A stretch of DNA of 64,000 nucleotides from Marinomonas sp. UCMA 3892. GTDB taxonomy: Bacteria; Pseudomonadota; Gammaproteobacteria; Pseudomonadales; Marinomonadaceae. The stretch spans positions 186,001-250,000 of the forward strand of contig NZ_PTXN01000007.1 of the NCBI RefSeq assembly GCF_012726345.1, read 5' to 3'. This document shows positions 6,956 through 15,631 of the stretch, piece after piece; the stretch's first letter is position 1; every line of letters begins with the position of its first letter. The notes below the pieces were generated by a model. It had not been told where the DNA came from. It made no database searches and was given only the letters and a program-made list of their open reading frames with translations. A program made the position numbers and the translations under genes.

Positions 6956-9758
6956 TTGAGTCTAAGGGCTGAGGCCAAGGAATAAGCTGTCGATGGTTTA
7001 GCAGTTCCTCTATTGCTTCAACGAAGTCTTCTGCTACACCACTTACGTCTTCTAGTCCCAATTCTTTTAGGTGTGTTTCTAGAAAGCCTGCGTGGCGGGC
7101 AATATTTATGGTACCGGTATATTTAGAGGCTCCATGTATTCTGTGTACTACTTCAATGAGTTTTTCTGTGTCTTGGTTCTCTAAGTGATGTTGGATTAGT
7201 TTTTTCTCAGCATCCAGTGAGTCTGCCAGCATGTCAAACATCTCTTTCGCAATGATAGTTTTGCCATCAACAATTTCGAGTGCTTTTTCTAAATCGAAAA
7301 TACCGACTAGTTTATCATCTACTTGATCTTGAAAGCTTTTGGTGTTTGAGTGCCAAGTTTCGATTGTGCTCAGAAGAAGCTCTTCATTTATGGGTTTAGT
7401 TAGATAGGCATTCATACCACTTGCGAGTATCTGTTGTTGTTCAGATCCTAAGGCGTGAGCGGTTAGCGCAATAATAGGTGTGTTTTTATAACTTTCTATT
7501 TGTCTAAGTTGTCGTGTGGTTTCCATGCCGTCCATTTCAGGCATTTGTATATCCATAAAAATCTGATCAAAGCTTTCGCTTATCGCCATATCGATGGCTT
7601 GTCGGCCGCTATAGGCCAAAGAAACATCAATGCCGATAGGAACTAGCCAGTGTTTTAGTAGTTGTAAGTTTATTGGTGAATCATCTACAGCCAGAATTTT
7701 AAGGCCGCGAATTCTTTCCTGTAATACATTTATTTGAGGTTGTTGGGGGGAGATTGATGTAGTGGTTGGGGTATTATTGTTGCTAAGGTGTTGCAATGCA
7801 CTGTAGAGACGATCATGACTAATGGGTTTAAGTAGAATATCGCTGCATATTTCTTTTAGGTCTGGGTAATGAGCTATTTGGCCGGGCGGCTGAATCATTA
7901 AAATACATGGTATAGAGAACTGTTTCGCTGAATAGGTAATAAGTTCCCGTGCTTCTGCAACGCTTTGTTCATCAGGCATAACACTCAGTAGAATGGCATC
8001 AATGGTTTCATGCTGTTTATTTAGCAGAGAGACCATTTGCTCTAAGTCGGAACAGGCTGTACAGCTAACACCAATGCTTTGTAAGTAGCTGGTTAGATAG
8101 CTTTTGTAAGTCGCGCTAGGTTCTAGTAGTACAGTATGGCGGTTTAGAGCGCTTTTATCATTGCCCAATTTGGGTGACGTTTTTAGGTTAATAGTGAAAC
8201 GAAAGGTTGAACCGATGCTTGGATCACTGCTGACTTCAATTTTTCCATTCATTTGCTCAACTAGTTTTTTGGTAATTACTAGCCCAAGTCCAGTCCCTCC
8301 AAATTGTCTAGTGGTGCTGGTGTCTACTTGTGAGAAAGGCTTAAATAAGCGGTTGATTTTATGTTCGGCTATGCCTATGCCAGTATCTATAATCTGAAAA
8401 GATAAAGTAATTTCTTGTGGGGTTTGTGAGGCGATGGATACCTTTGTACGAACTGAGCCTTGGTGTGTGAACTTAATCGCATTGCCAATCAGATTCGTTA
8501 AAATTTGGCGTACTCGTGTGCTGTCTCCTACAAACCATTCAGGCACATCTTGGCTGAATTCTGGTACTAAATCGATCTGTTTTTCTTTCGTTAATAAGTT
8601 GATGCTGAGGATTTGATATACGTCATCTAACAGTGTTTTCAGATTAAAGTGGTTGCTTTCTAGATTGAGTTTACCAGCTTCAATCTTTGAAAAATCCAAT
8701 ATATCGCCAATAATAGTAAGTAGGCTATTGGTCGATTGTTCAATGGTGTCTACATAAAGTCGCTGTTGAGTGTCTGTAATGTCTTTCTGTAGTGTTTTTG
8801 TATAACCGAGAATTGCGTTTAATGGAGTACGGACTTCATGGCTAATATTAGCAAGAAATTGTGATTTTAATCGGTTTGATTCCATAGCTTCGCGGTTTGC
8901 TATGTGTAGTTGCGCACTTTTTTCTTCCATGCTATCCATGCTGCGGCGAATATCTTCAGTTGATTGCTCAATACCTGCAATTAGTTCTTCATTGTGATGC
9001 TCTAATCTTTCCGATAGATCAAGCAGGTCTTTTTGGAGTGCTGCGTATTCTGGCGGAAGCTTCATTAACTTAGCGCCAGAAAATTGACCTTTAACCAATT
9101 TATTTAGTGCAGAAGAGAGTCTATTTATTGGCAGAGTTAATGTTTTTGATAAATGAAATGCTCCCAAAATAACCAGAATATTAAAAAACAGCAGAATAAA
9201 AATAACTAGGCAGGCATATTGGTATTTTTCTATTTGAATTGCGGATTTATTGGCTTCAATTTTTACCCAGCCAATTAAACTACGCTGATCTACTGTGTTG
9301 AATAAGTCTGATTGAGTGTTAAAAGCACCATCAAGAGTGTTGTTGGTGTAATGGATGGCGCTAATCGATTCTATATAATTATCATATTGCTTTATAAAGG
9401 TATTTTCCGGAAAGTTGGTGCTGCTTGCTTCTGGCGCTTTACCAAGTTCCGCTATGAGTTTTTGCTCGCTGTTAAAAAGTTGAACACTACTGATATCTTG
9501 ATTGTTTAGCGCATTTTGTAATATCCGATACATCATGTTTTGATCGGAAAAAACAATAGCATATTCGCTGGTCGTAGCGACTTGTTCAGTGATATGCGAT
9601 GTGCGTTCGTATAAATTTCGATTTAGATCGTTAAAGCGAGTTGATAAGAGAAGAGTACCTGTTAGCAACGAGACTATGAAAACAGGTGCAAATAATGCCC
9701 AAAAAATTTTGCTGCTTAGTCTAAGTGTTGGTAGGTTTGAGAAAGGTAATTTCTTCAT
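6948..9758 (-). CDS. gacS: Hybrid sensor histidine kinase, GacS/BarA family
   Basis: This inner-membrane kinase of the GacS/BarA type is expected to phosphorylate GacA/UvrY and so drive the Rsm/Csr small-RNA switch. The 936 residues run: membrane segment about 18-40, periplasmic sensor region, second membrane segment about 181-200, HAMP, HisKA with His307 in SHEVRTPLN, HATPase (N box near 423, GTGLGL near 488-493), a degenerate receiver (about 541-655), a true receiver with VDDS and Asp736 in FMDIQMPEMDG, and a C-terminal HPt domain with His872 in VVHRIHGAS. The first receiver has lost its phospho-acceptor Asp. The neighbourhood gacS-cysM-rlmD-relA-mazG is also known from Pseudomonas, which favours GacS over other hybrid kinases. 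No gacA lies in the window. Its 3' end overlaps acpS by 8 bp. Confidence 0.9.
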   Translation of the reverse strand: MKKLPFSNLPTLRLSSKIFWALFAPVFIVSLLTGTLLLSTRFNDLNRNLYERTSHITEQVATTSEYAIVFSDQNMMYRILQNALNNQDISSVQLFNSEQKLIAELGKAPEASSTNFPENTFIKQYDNYIESISAIHYTNNTLDGAFNTQSDLFNTVDQRSLIGWVKIEANKSAIQIEKYQYACLVIFILLFFNILVILGAFHLSKTLTLPINRLSSALNKLVKGQFSGAKLMKLPPEYAALQKDLLDLSERLEHHNEELIAGIEQSTEDIRRSMDSMEEKSAQLHIANREAMESNRLKSQFLANISHEVRTPLNAILGYTKTLQKDITDTQQRLYVDTIEQSTNSLLTIIGDILDFSKIEAGKLNLESNHFNLKTLLDDVYQILSINLLTKEKQIDLVPEFSQDVPEWFVGDSTRVRQILTNLIGNAIKFTHQGSVRTKVSIASQTPQEITLSFQIIDTGIGIAEHKINRLFKPFSQVDTSTTRQFGGTGLGLVITKKLVEQMNGKIEVSSDPSIGSTFRFTINLKTSPKLGNDKSALNRHTVLLEPSATYKSYLTSYLQSIGVSCTACSDLEQMVSLLNKQHETIDAILLSVMPDEQSVAEARELITYSAKQFSIPCILMIQPPGQIAHYPDLKEICSDILLKPISHDRLYSALQHLSNNNTPTTTSISPQQPQINVLQERIRGLKILAVDDSPINLQLLKHWLVPIGIDVSLAYSGRQAIDMAISESFDQIFMDIQMPEMDGMETTRQLRQIESYKNTPIIALTAHALGSEQQQILASGMNAYLTKPINEELLLSTIETWHSNTKSFQDQVDDKLVGIFDLEKALEIVDGKTIIAKEMFDMLADSLDAEKKLIQHHLENQDTEKLIEVVHRIHGASKYTGTINIARHAGFLETHLKELGLEDVSGVAEDFVEAIEELLNHRQLIPWPQPLDSTI

Positions 9759-9779
9759 ACTAAGAATCTAGATGATTGG

Positions 9780-10004
9780 TTAATAGCAGGACAAATTGCC
9801 TTGGTTTTTACGGTCATTGCATTCTCTTTCATAGTTGCTGCATGCGTGTTGTTCACTGCTAGATGGAGAGCGAATGTAAGCACACTCGCGCCACTTTTTT
9901 CTGAGTTCTAGATTGTTAAGTCCAGAGAGGTTTTCTGTGGACTTATCACAGCTACTGATCATCAGTAATAACAACAGTAGGGTGAAAATGCGTGTTATGA
10001 GCAT
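9780..10004 (-). CDS. Small cysteine-rich lipoprotein, function unknown
   Basis: A 74-residue protein with a lipoprotein signal peptide: a positively charged start, seven consecutive leucine/methionine-type hydrophobics, and lipobox ISSC with Cys19 as the lipid-anchored residue. Asp at +2 would favour inner-membrane retention under the E. coli rule. The mature part is hydrophilic and has four further cysteines (41, 55, 62, 73) that could form two disulfides. It lies 21 bp upstream of the gacS-like gene on the same strand, so the two may be cotranscribed. I do not recognise the family. A role next to the GacS periplasmic sensor is speculative. Confidence 0.7.
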   Translation of the reverse strand: MLITRIFTLLLLLLMISSCDKSTENLSGLNNLELRKKWRECAYIRSPSSSEQHACSNYERECNDRKNQGNLSCY

Positions 10005-10141
10005 ATCTTTTACTCTAGAATGCGAAATTGAAACTAAGTTTATAACGCTTTCTTATTGTACTGTTTAGCGTAAGTGTTCTTAAATAGGCTTAAAGTGTTA
10101 AGTTTCATTCCCTAAGTCATCAATGTCAATGAAGTTTTTTT

Positions 10142-11035
10142 ATGATCCAATACCCTAGTATCGAGTCCTTAATTGGGCAAACCCCCTTGGTTCGCCTTCA
10201 GCGTATCAATCCTAATCCAAGTAATACTATTTTATTAAAGCTTGAAGGACAAAATCCTGCTGGTTCAGTAAAAGATCGTCCTGCTTTGAATATGATACTT
10301 CAGGCAGAGCTTCGCGGTGATATAAAGCCGGGTGATAGTTTGATTGAAGCGACCAGTGGTAATACCGGCATCGCACTAGCAATGGTGGCGGCTATTAAAG
10401 GCTATAAAATGCACTTGATCATGCCTGACAATATGAGCCAAGAACGCAAGTCTGCGATGACAGCTTATGGGGCCATATTGCATTTGGTGACAAAAGAAGA
10501 GGGTATGGAAAGAGCGCGAGACCTTGCTCAAGAAATGCAAGATCAAGGTGTTGGGGTTGTCTTGAATCAGTTTGCCAACCAAGATAACCCAAATGCACAT
10601 TATTTAACGACTGGGCCAGAGATATGGCAGCAAACTCAAGGTGCAGTAACGCATTTTGTAAGCTCCATGGGAACTACAGGAACTATCATGGGGGTTTCTC
10701 ATTACTTAAAAGAGCAGAATGGAGACATTCAAGTCGTTGGCCTTCAACCTCAAGATGGCTCAAGTATTCCAGGGATTCGTCGTTGGCCAAAAGAGTATTT
10801 ACCGTCCATTTTTGACGAAACTCGAGTGGATACTGTAATGGATGTATCTCAACAGGCTGCGGAAGTAACGATGCGTCGCCTAGCAAAAGAAGAAGGTATT
10901 TTCTGTGGTGTTTCTTCTGGTGGATCTGTTGCCATTGCATTGGAATTATCTAAGCAGTTGAATGATGCTGTGATCGTGGCAATTATTTGTGATCGTGGCG
11001 ATAGGTATTTGTCGACAGGTGTTTTTGATAGTTAG
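10142..11035 (+). CDS. cysM: Cysteine synthase B
   Basis: CysM makes cysteine (or S-sulfocysteine from thiosulfate) from O-acetylserine with PLP. The 297-residue protein has the PLP lysine Lys44 in NPAGSVKDRPAL, the substrate loop EATSGNTGIALA, and the phosphate-binding SSMGTTGTIMG loop. The short length and the GSSIPGIRRW segment favour CysM over CysK (about 320 residues). Divergent from the lipoprotein gene, with 137 bp of shared intergenic sequence. It lies ahead of rlmD and relA, as in Pseudomonas. Confidence 0.94.
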   Translation: MIQYPSIESLIGQTPLVRLQRINPNPSNTILLKLEGQNPAGSVKDRPALNMILQAELRGDIKPGDSLIEATSGNTGIALAMVAAIKGYKMHLIMPDNMSQERKSAMTAYGAILHLVTKEEGMERARDLAQEMQDQGVGVVLNQFANQDNPNAHYLTTGPEIWQQTQGAVTHFVSSMGTTGTIMGVSHYLKEQNGDIQVVGLQPQDGSSIPGIRRWPKEYLPSIFDETRVDTVMDVSQQAAEVTMRRLAKEEGIFCGVSSGGSVAIALELSKQLNDAVIVAIICDRGDRYLSTGVFDS

Positions 11036-11127
11036 GTAGACCTTCGTTCGGTATTTTATGTAAATGCCACAGGTTTTTTCAGCTATTTAAGGCTTGCTTT
11101 CACGTACTGTTCTGCAGGTAGATGCGG

Positions 11128-11133
11128 TAGAAT
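11128..11133 (+). promoter_or_regulatory. Possible -10 element for rlmD-relA-mazG (TAGAAT)
   Basis: TAGAAT in the context GCGGTAGAATGGTCG, 42 bp before the rlmD start, closely matches the string ahead of lepA. No good -35 is visible. Confidence 0.35.
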
Positions 11134-11175
11134 GGTCGTGCATTTGTCCTAGACTCAGGAATAAGAGAGCCACCT

Positions 11176-12498
11176 TTGAGAAGAAGAACATCCCCACGCC
11201 GAACAACTACCTCTAAGCCGCAGCCTATTGGTCCAATACAGACCTTCGAAGTGGACGGTTTGACGCATGAAGCAAAAGGCGTCGCTCGTTTACAAGGTAA
11301 AGTAACTTTTATTGAAGGTGCTTTGCCTGGTGAAACAGTCGAGGCGCAAGTTAATAAAGCAGGGCGTCGCTTTGATGAAGCTGTTTTGGTGAATATTATT
11401 GAGCCGAGCGTTTATCGAGTTGAGCCCTCTTGTCAGCATTTTAATCTCTGCGGTGGTTGTAGTTTTCAGCATTTAGCTAATGAGCAACAGCTAAGTGCAA
11501 AAGCTGATTGGTTGCAAGGACAACTGCGTAATCTGATTACAACCCAAGAATTAGAGACCTTATCAGATACACCTACAGGTTATCGTCGACGTGCTCGTCT
11601 CGCGATTGATATCAAAAAAGGCCGTATGGTATTGGGTTTTCGTGGTAAAGCATCTAAAGAAATTATCTCAATTGATCAATGTGTTGTGCTTACTCCTAAT
11701 TTGCAAAGTACCTTCCTTTTACTCAAACTCAAGTTATTAGAAAATGATTTGGCGGGTGTGCTTGGACATGTGGAATTACTTGAAGACACTAAAGGTGTTT
11801 CGGCGTTGTTTCGCTTAACGTCTCCAATATCTGATGAACTTAAAAATGCATGGGAAGATTGGGCTGAAAAAGGGCGGGTCGCTTTATATTGGCAAGCACC
11901 AAAAGTGGGCAAGGCGGAAGTGGCGCTTGAAAAAATGCGCTATTATGATCTTGGTGACTTAAGGTTGAAATATCACCCTCAAGACTTTATTCAAGTAAAT
12001 GCTGCTATGAATCAAAAGATGGTAGTGCAAGCAATGGACTGGTTAAATCCAAGTAAGCAAGATGTAATATTGGATTTGTTTTGCGGCGTAGGGAATTTTT
12101 CTTTACCGTTAGCAGTGCATGCTCAAGCAGTTATTGGTGTTGAGGTGCAAGAGACAATGGTCGAAGCCGCGCGAGAAAATGCGCGAGAGAATGGTTTTGA
12201 TAACCTGTCGTTTGTGGCAGCAGATTTGACTAAGCCTGTGAATAATGAACTTTTTAAGCAGACCATTACCAAAGTATTGTTGGATCCTCCTCGTGCTGGA
12301 GCGTTTGAATTTTTAGATAGCATAATAAAAATTGGACCGACGCAAATATTGTATGTTTCTTGCAATGCTTCTACTTTAGCTAGGGATGCCGAGTATTTAG
12401 TTGCAAAGGGATATCGTGTTTTACGTGTTGGTTTGATGGATATGTTTCCGCAAACCTCTCATGTAGAAACGATGATGTTATTGCAAAAAAAGAAGTAA
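11176..12498 (+). CDS. rlmD: 23S rRNA (uracil-1939 C5)-methyltransferase
   Basis: RlmD methylates U1939 of 23S rRNA using S-adenosylmethionine. The 440-residue protein has an N-terminal TRAM domain (about residues 20-80), an iron-sulfur cluster motif with Cys86, Cys92, Cys95 and Cys169, an SAM-binding motif (LDLFCGVGNFSLPLA), and the catalytic Cys396 in YVSCNAS. The start is TTG at 11176, preceded by a purine-rich AAGAGAG; no ATG fits the family N-terminus better. It is followed by relA after 16 bp and is probably cotranscribed with it. Confidence 0.95.
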   Translation: MRRRTSPRRTTTSKPQPIGPIQTFEVDGLTHEAKGVARLQGKVTFIEGALPGETVEAQVNKAGRRFDEAVLVNIIEPSVYRVEPSCQHFNLCGGCSFQHLANEQQLSAKADWLQGQLRNLITTQELETLSDTPTGYRRRARLAIDIKKGRMVLGFRGKASKEIISIDQCVVLTPNLQSTFLLLKLKLLENDLAGVLGHVELLEDTKGVSALFRLTSPISDELKNAWEDWAEKGRVALYWQAPKVGKAEVALEKMRYYDLGDLRLKYHPQDFIQVNAAMNQKMVVQAMDWLNPSKQDVILDLFCGVGNFSLPLAVHAQAVIGVEVQETMVEAARENARENGFDNLSFVAADLTKPVNNELFKQTITKVLLDPPRAGAFEFLDSIIKIGPTQILYVSCNASTLARDAEYLVAKGYRVLRVGLMDMFPQTSHVETMMLLQKKK

Positions 12499-12514
12499 AT
12501 TTAAGGGCGGATAA

Positions 12515-14764
12515 ATGGTAACGGTAAGAAAAGATCACCCTGTGTTAGAGGATGGTAGTGTCGATATTGATGCTTGGATGGGGCACTTTGCGCACCTTAT
12601 TGATGACAGTACTCGAGTGCCTTTGCGTATGGCCTGCGAGCTGGCTCGTCAAGCCGAATTACAATGTGCTCGACCTTCTTATTGGGGCGCACAAGCGAGC
12701 ACTTTTCGTGCTGGGCTAGAAATGGTTGAAATCCTTTCTGGTTTTCGAGCAGACCAAGATTCATTGGTAGCCGCCGCTTTATATCGTGTTGTACGAGAAG
12801 ATCAATTGCCCATTTCCCGTGTTACCGAAATGTTTGGTCGTAAAGTCTCTTCGATTGTCGAAGGGGTGATGAAAATGGGGGAAGTTTCGAAAAATTTGAC
12901 TGCGGACTCCGCGGCTGAAGTATTGGGCAGTAGTGAAAACCAACTAGAATCACTACGAAAAATGCTGGTTTCCATCATTGATGATGTGCGAGTAGTGCTG
13001 ATTAAACTTGCTGAGCGTGCCTGCGCGATTAAAGAAGCCAAGTATCAAAACGAAGAGCGTCGTGTTGCTGTTGCTCTAGAAGTGCAGAGTGTTTATGCAC
13101 CTTTGGCCCATCGTTTGGGTATTGGTCATATCAAATGGGAGTTAGAAGACCTCTCTTTCCGTTATCTCTATCCTAACGATTACAAACGCATCGCTACTTG
13201 GTTAGATGAGAAGCGTCTTGATCGCCAGCAATACATTGATGATGTTATTAAGCTGTTAGATGATCGTTTAAAAGCCATTAATATTCACGCTGATCTAATG
13301 GGGCGTGCAAAGCACATCTATAGTATTTGGCGTAAGATGAAGCGCAAAAACATTGGCTTTGATGAGGTATATGACGTTCGTGCTGTGCGCATTTTAGTTG
13401 ATGAGCCGATGGAATGTTATGGCGTTCTTGGTGTGGTACATAATTTATGGCGTCCAATTCCTCAAGAGTTTGATGACTACATTAGTAACCCAAAATCTAA
13501 TGGTTATCAGTCATTGCATACCGCCGTTATTGGCCCTCAAGGCCGTGCGCTTGAAATCCAAATTCGTACCCACAAAATGCATGAAGACGCAGAGCTTGGA
13601 GTTTGCGCTCACTGGAAATACAAAGGCACAGATTTAAGTTCCAATAGCAGTAGCTATGAAGAAAAGCTCCAGTGGCTAAGAACCATTTTAGACTTCCATG
13701 AAGTGCAAGGTGATTTGGAATCTTTGTCTGAGCAAGTTCGCAGTGACATCGAGCAAGACCGTATTTATGTTTTTACCCCTGACGGTCATGTGGTCGATTT
13801 GCCTATTAATGCGACCGCTGTTGATTTTGCGTATCGAGTTCACACTGAAATTGGCCATCGCTGCCGTGGTGCCAAGGTAAATGGTAAAATTATTTCCTTA
13901 GTCACTCACTTAAAAACTGGCGACAAAGTTGAAATTCTTACTACCAAAGAGGGTGGCCCTAGCCGTGATTGGCTGCATCCGACATTAGGCTATGTGCAAA
14001 CTAACCGCGCTAGAGCCAAGATTCAAAATTGGTTTAGAAAAGAAGATCGAGAAAAAAATCTGGATGCCGGCAAGCATTTACTTGATAAACAATTGAAACG
14101 TCTGGGCCTTGAGGATAGTCGTATTGATTTACAAGCCATTTCTTCTCGTTTTAACTTCTCTTATGCTGAAGAAGTATATGTAGCACTTGGTGCGGGAGAC
14201 ATTCAGTTATCTAAAGTGTTGCGTGTTATTGATGACTTTTACAATTTGAATGGTGAGACTGCGACCCCGCGTCCAATTCGCTTGAAAAAGAGCCGTCATA
14301 AGTCTTCAGATAACGACATTCATATCTTGGGTGTAGGCAAATTATTAACACAGATGGCCAAATGTTGTACGCCTATTCCTGGGGATGACATCGTAGGTTT
14401 TATTACCCAAGGTCGTGGTGTGTCTGTACATAGGCAAGATTGCATTAATATCGTTCAGTTGGGCTTAGAGGAACCAGAGCGTATTATTGATGTTAGTTGG
14501 GGGGAAGAGCTTGATAATCAGTACCCTGTAAATATACAGGTGGAGGCTTATGATCGTACTGGCTTGCTCAATGACATCACTAGTTTGTTGGCAAATGAAA
14601 AAGTAAATTTATTGTCGATGAATACCTTGTCTGCCAAAGAAAACCACACGGCAAGCATTCGCTTTACTATTGAAGTGGGAGAGTTGAGTGTGCTGAGTAA
14701 GTTGCTACATCGCATTAATCAGCTGCCGAACGTGCTGAATGTATTCAGAGAGAGAGACTTTTGA
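12515..14764 (+). CDS. relA: (p)ppGpp synthetase RelA
   Basis: RelA senses uncharged tRNA on stalled ribosomes and makes the alarmone (p)ppGpp. The 749-residue protein has a pseudo-hydrolase domain in which the His-Asp pair of SpoT is replaced (AALYRVVREDQL), so hydrolase activity is not expected. The synthetase domain carries the RelA-type EFDDY motif near residue 318 with NPKSNGYQSLHTAV, followed by TGS (VFTPDGHVVDLP), a zinc-finger-like region (MAKCCTPIPGDDIVGF) and a C-terminal ACT domain. Length matches E. coli RelA (744). It overlaps mazG by 4 bp, the conserved relA-mazG pair. Confidence 0.97.
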   Translation: MVTVRKDHPVLEDGSVDIDAWMGHFAHLIDDSTRVPLRMACELARQAELQCARPSYWGAQASTFRAGLEMVEILSGFRADQDSLVAAALYRVVREDQLPISRVTEMFGRKVSSIVEGVMKMGEVSKNLTADSAAEVLGSSENQLESLRKMLVSIIDDVRVVLIKLAERACAIKEAKYQNEERRVAVALEVQSVYAPLAHRLGIGHIKWELEDLSFRYLYPNDYKRIATWLDEKRLDRQQYIDDVIKLLDDRLKAINIHADLMGRAKHIYSIWRKMKRKNIGFDEVYDVRAVRILVDEPMECYGVLGVVHNLWRPIPQEFDDYISNPKSNGYQSLHTAVIGPQGRALEIQIRTHKMHEDAELGVCAHWKYKGTDLSSNSSSYEEKLQWLRTILDFHEVQGDLESLSEQVRSDIEQDRIYVFTPDGHVVDLPINATAVDFAYRVHTEIGHRCRGAKVNGKIISLVTHLKTGDKVEILTTKEGGPSRDWLHPTLGYVQTNRARAKIQNWFRKEDREKNLDAGKHLLDKQLKRLGLEDSRIDLQAISSRFNFSYAEEVYVALGAGDIQLSKVLRVIDDFYNLNGETATPRPIRLKKSRHKSSDNDIHILGVGKLLTQMAKCCTPIPGDDIVGFITQGRGVSVHRQDCINIVQLGLEEPERIIDVSWGEELDNQYPVNIQVEAYDRTGLLNDITSLLANEKVNLLSMNTLSAKENHTASIRFTIEVGELSVLSKLLHRINQLPNVLNVFRERDF

Positions 14765-15564
14765 GTAACGCGATTAAACAGCTACTGTATTTGATGAGTT
14801 GTCTTAGGGATGAAGAGTTTGGTTGTGCTTGGGATAAAAAGCAGACTTACAAAAGTATTGCGCCTTATACGCTAGAAGAAGCTTATGAAGTGTTAGATGC
14901 CATTGAGCGTGAAGATTTTGAACACTTGAAAGAAGAGCTTGGAGACTTGCTCTTTCAAGTGGTTTTTTATGCGCAAATGGCGGAAGAGCAACAACGTTTT
15001 ACGTTTGATGATATTGCGACTGGCATTGTTGAAAAAATGCTGCGACGTCATCCACATGTTTTTCCTGATGGTGACATTACGCGTTTTGGCGAACCAGCAA
15101 TGTTGAGCGAAGAGCAAATAGCACAACAGTGGCAGCAGATTAAAGCGCAAGAAAAAGGCTCTGTCGATAAGGGCTTATTGGCCGATGTCCCTGTCTCAAT
15201 GCCGGCACTCATGCAGGCCGTTAAACTACAGCAAAAAGCTGCAAAAGTTGGTTTTGACTGGCCTGAAGTGGCCCCAGTCTTTGACAAGATCAGAGAAGAA
15301 CTTGATGAACTTGAAGAAGCAATGAAACAGAAGTCTCGTCTTGATGTTGAAGAGGAGATGGGGGATGTGCTTTTTGCGGTGAGTAATTTATCTCGTCATC
15401 TAGCAGTATCTCCTGACGTGGCATTAAATAAAACAAATACAAAGTTTCGTCGACGCTTTGGTAGAATAGAGAGCCTTGTGGCGGTACAAAATAAAAATTT
15501 AGCAGATTGCTCCTTAGAAGAGCTGGATCGTTATTGGGAACAGGCTAAACGCGAAGGTTTGTAA
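14761..15564 (+). CDS. mazG: Nucleoside triphosphate pyrophosphohydrolase MazG
   Basis: MazG hydrolyses NTPs and dNTPs to monophosphates and pyrophosphate, housekeeping that in E. coli also modulates ppGpp levels. The 267-residue protein has two tandem MazG folds with metal-binding Glu/Asp clusters: EEAYEVLDAIE plus EELGDLLFQVVF in the first, and DELEEAMKQ plus EEEMGDVLFAVSNL in the second. It starts with TTG at 14761, overlapping the relA TGA by 4 bp (TTGA), so translation is coupled to relA. The upstream AGAGAGAGA stretch can act as ribosome-binding site. Confidence 0.95.
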   Translation: MSNAIKQLLYLMSCLRDEEFGCAWDKKQTYKSIAPYTLEEAYEVLDAIEREDFEHLKEELGDLLFQVVFYAQMAEEQQRFTFDDIATGIVEKMLRRHPHVFPDGDITRFGEPAMLSEEQIAQQWQQIKAQEKGSVDKGLLADVPVSMPALMQAVKLQQKAAKVGFDWPEVAPVFDKIREELDELEEAMKQKSRLDVEEEMGDVLFAVSNLSRHLAVSPDVALNKTNTKFRRRFGRIESLVAVQNKNLADCSLEELDRYWEQAKREGL

Positions 15565-15631
15565 GTGGTGATTTTGCAAACGGATAATAGATCGCTTGAA
15601 AGGGCGTTATTGGCAACATTAGGAGGGTGAA

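Noticed and set aside
15568..15630. 20-residue mini-frame between mazG and ppc as a leader peptide
   Set aside because: No regulatory codon run, no terminator after it, and no known ppc attenuation.
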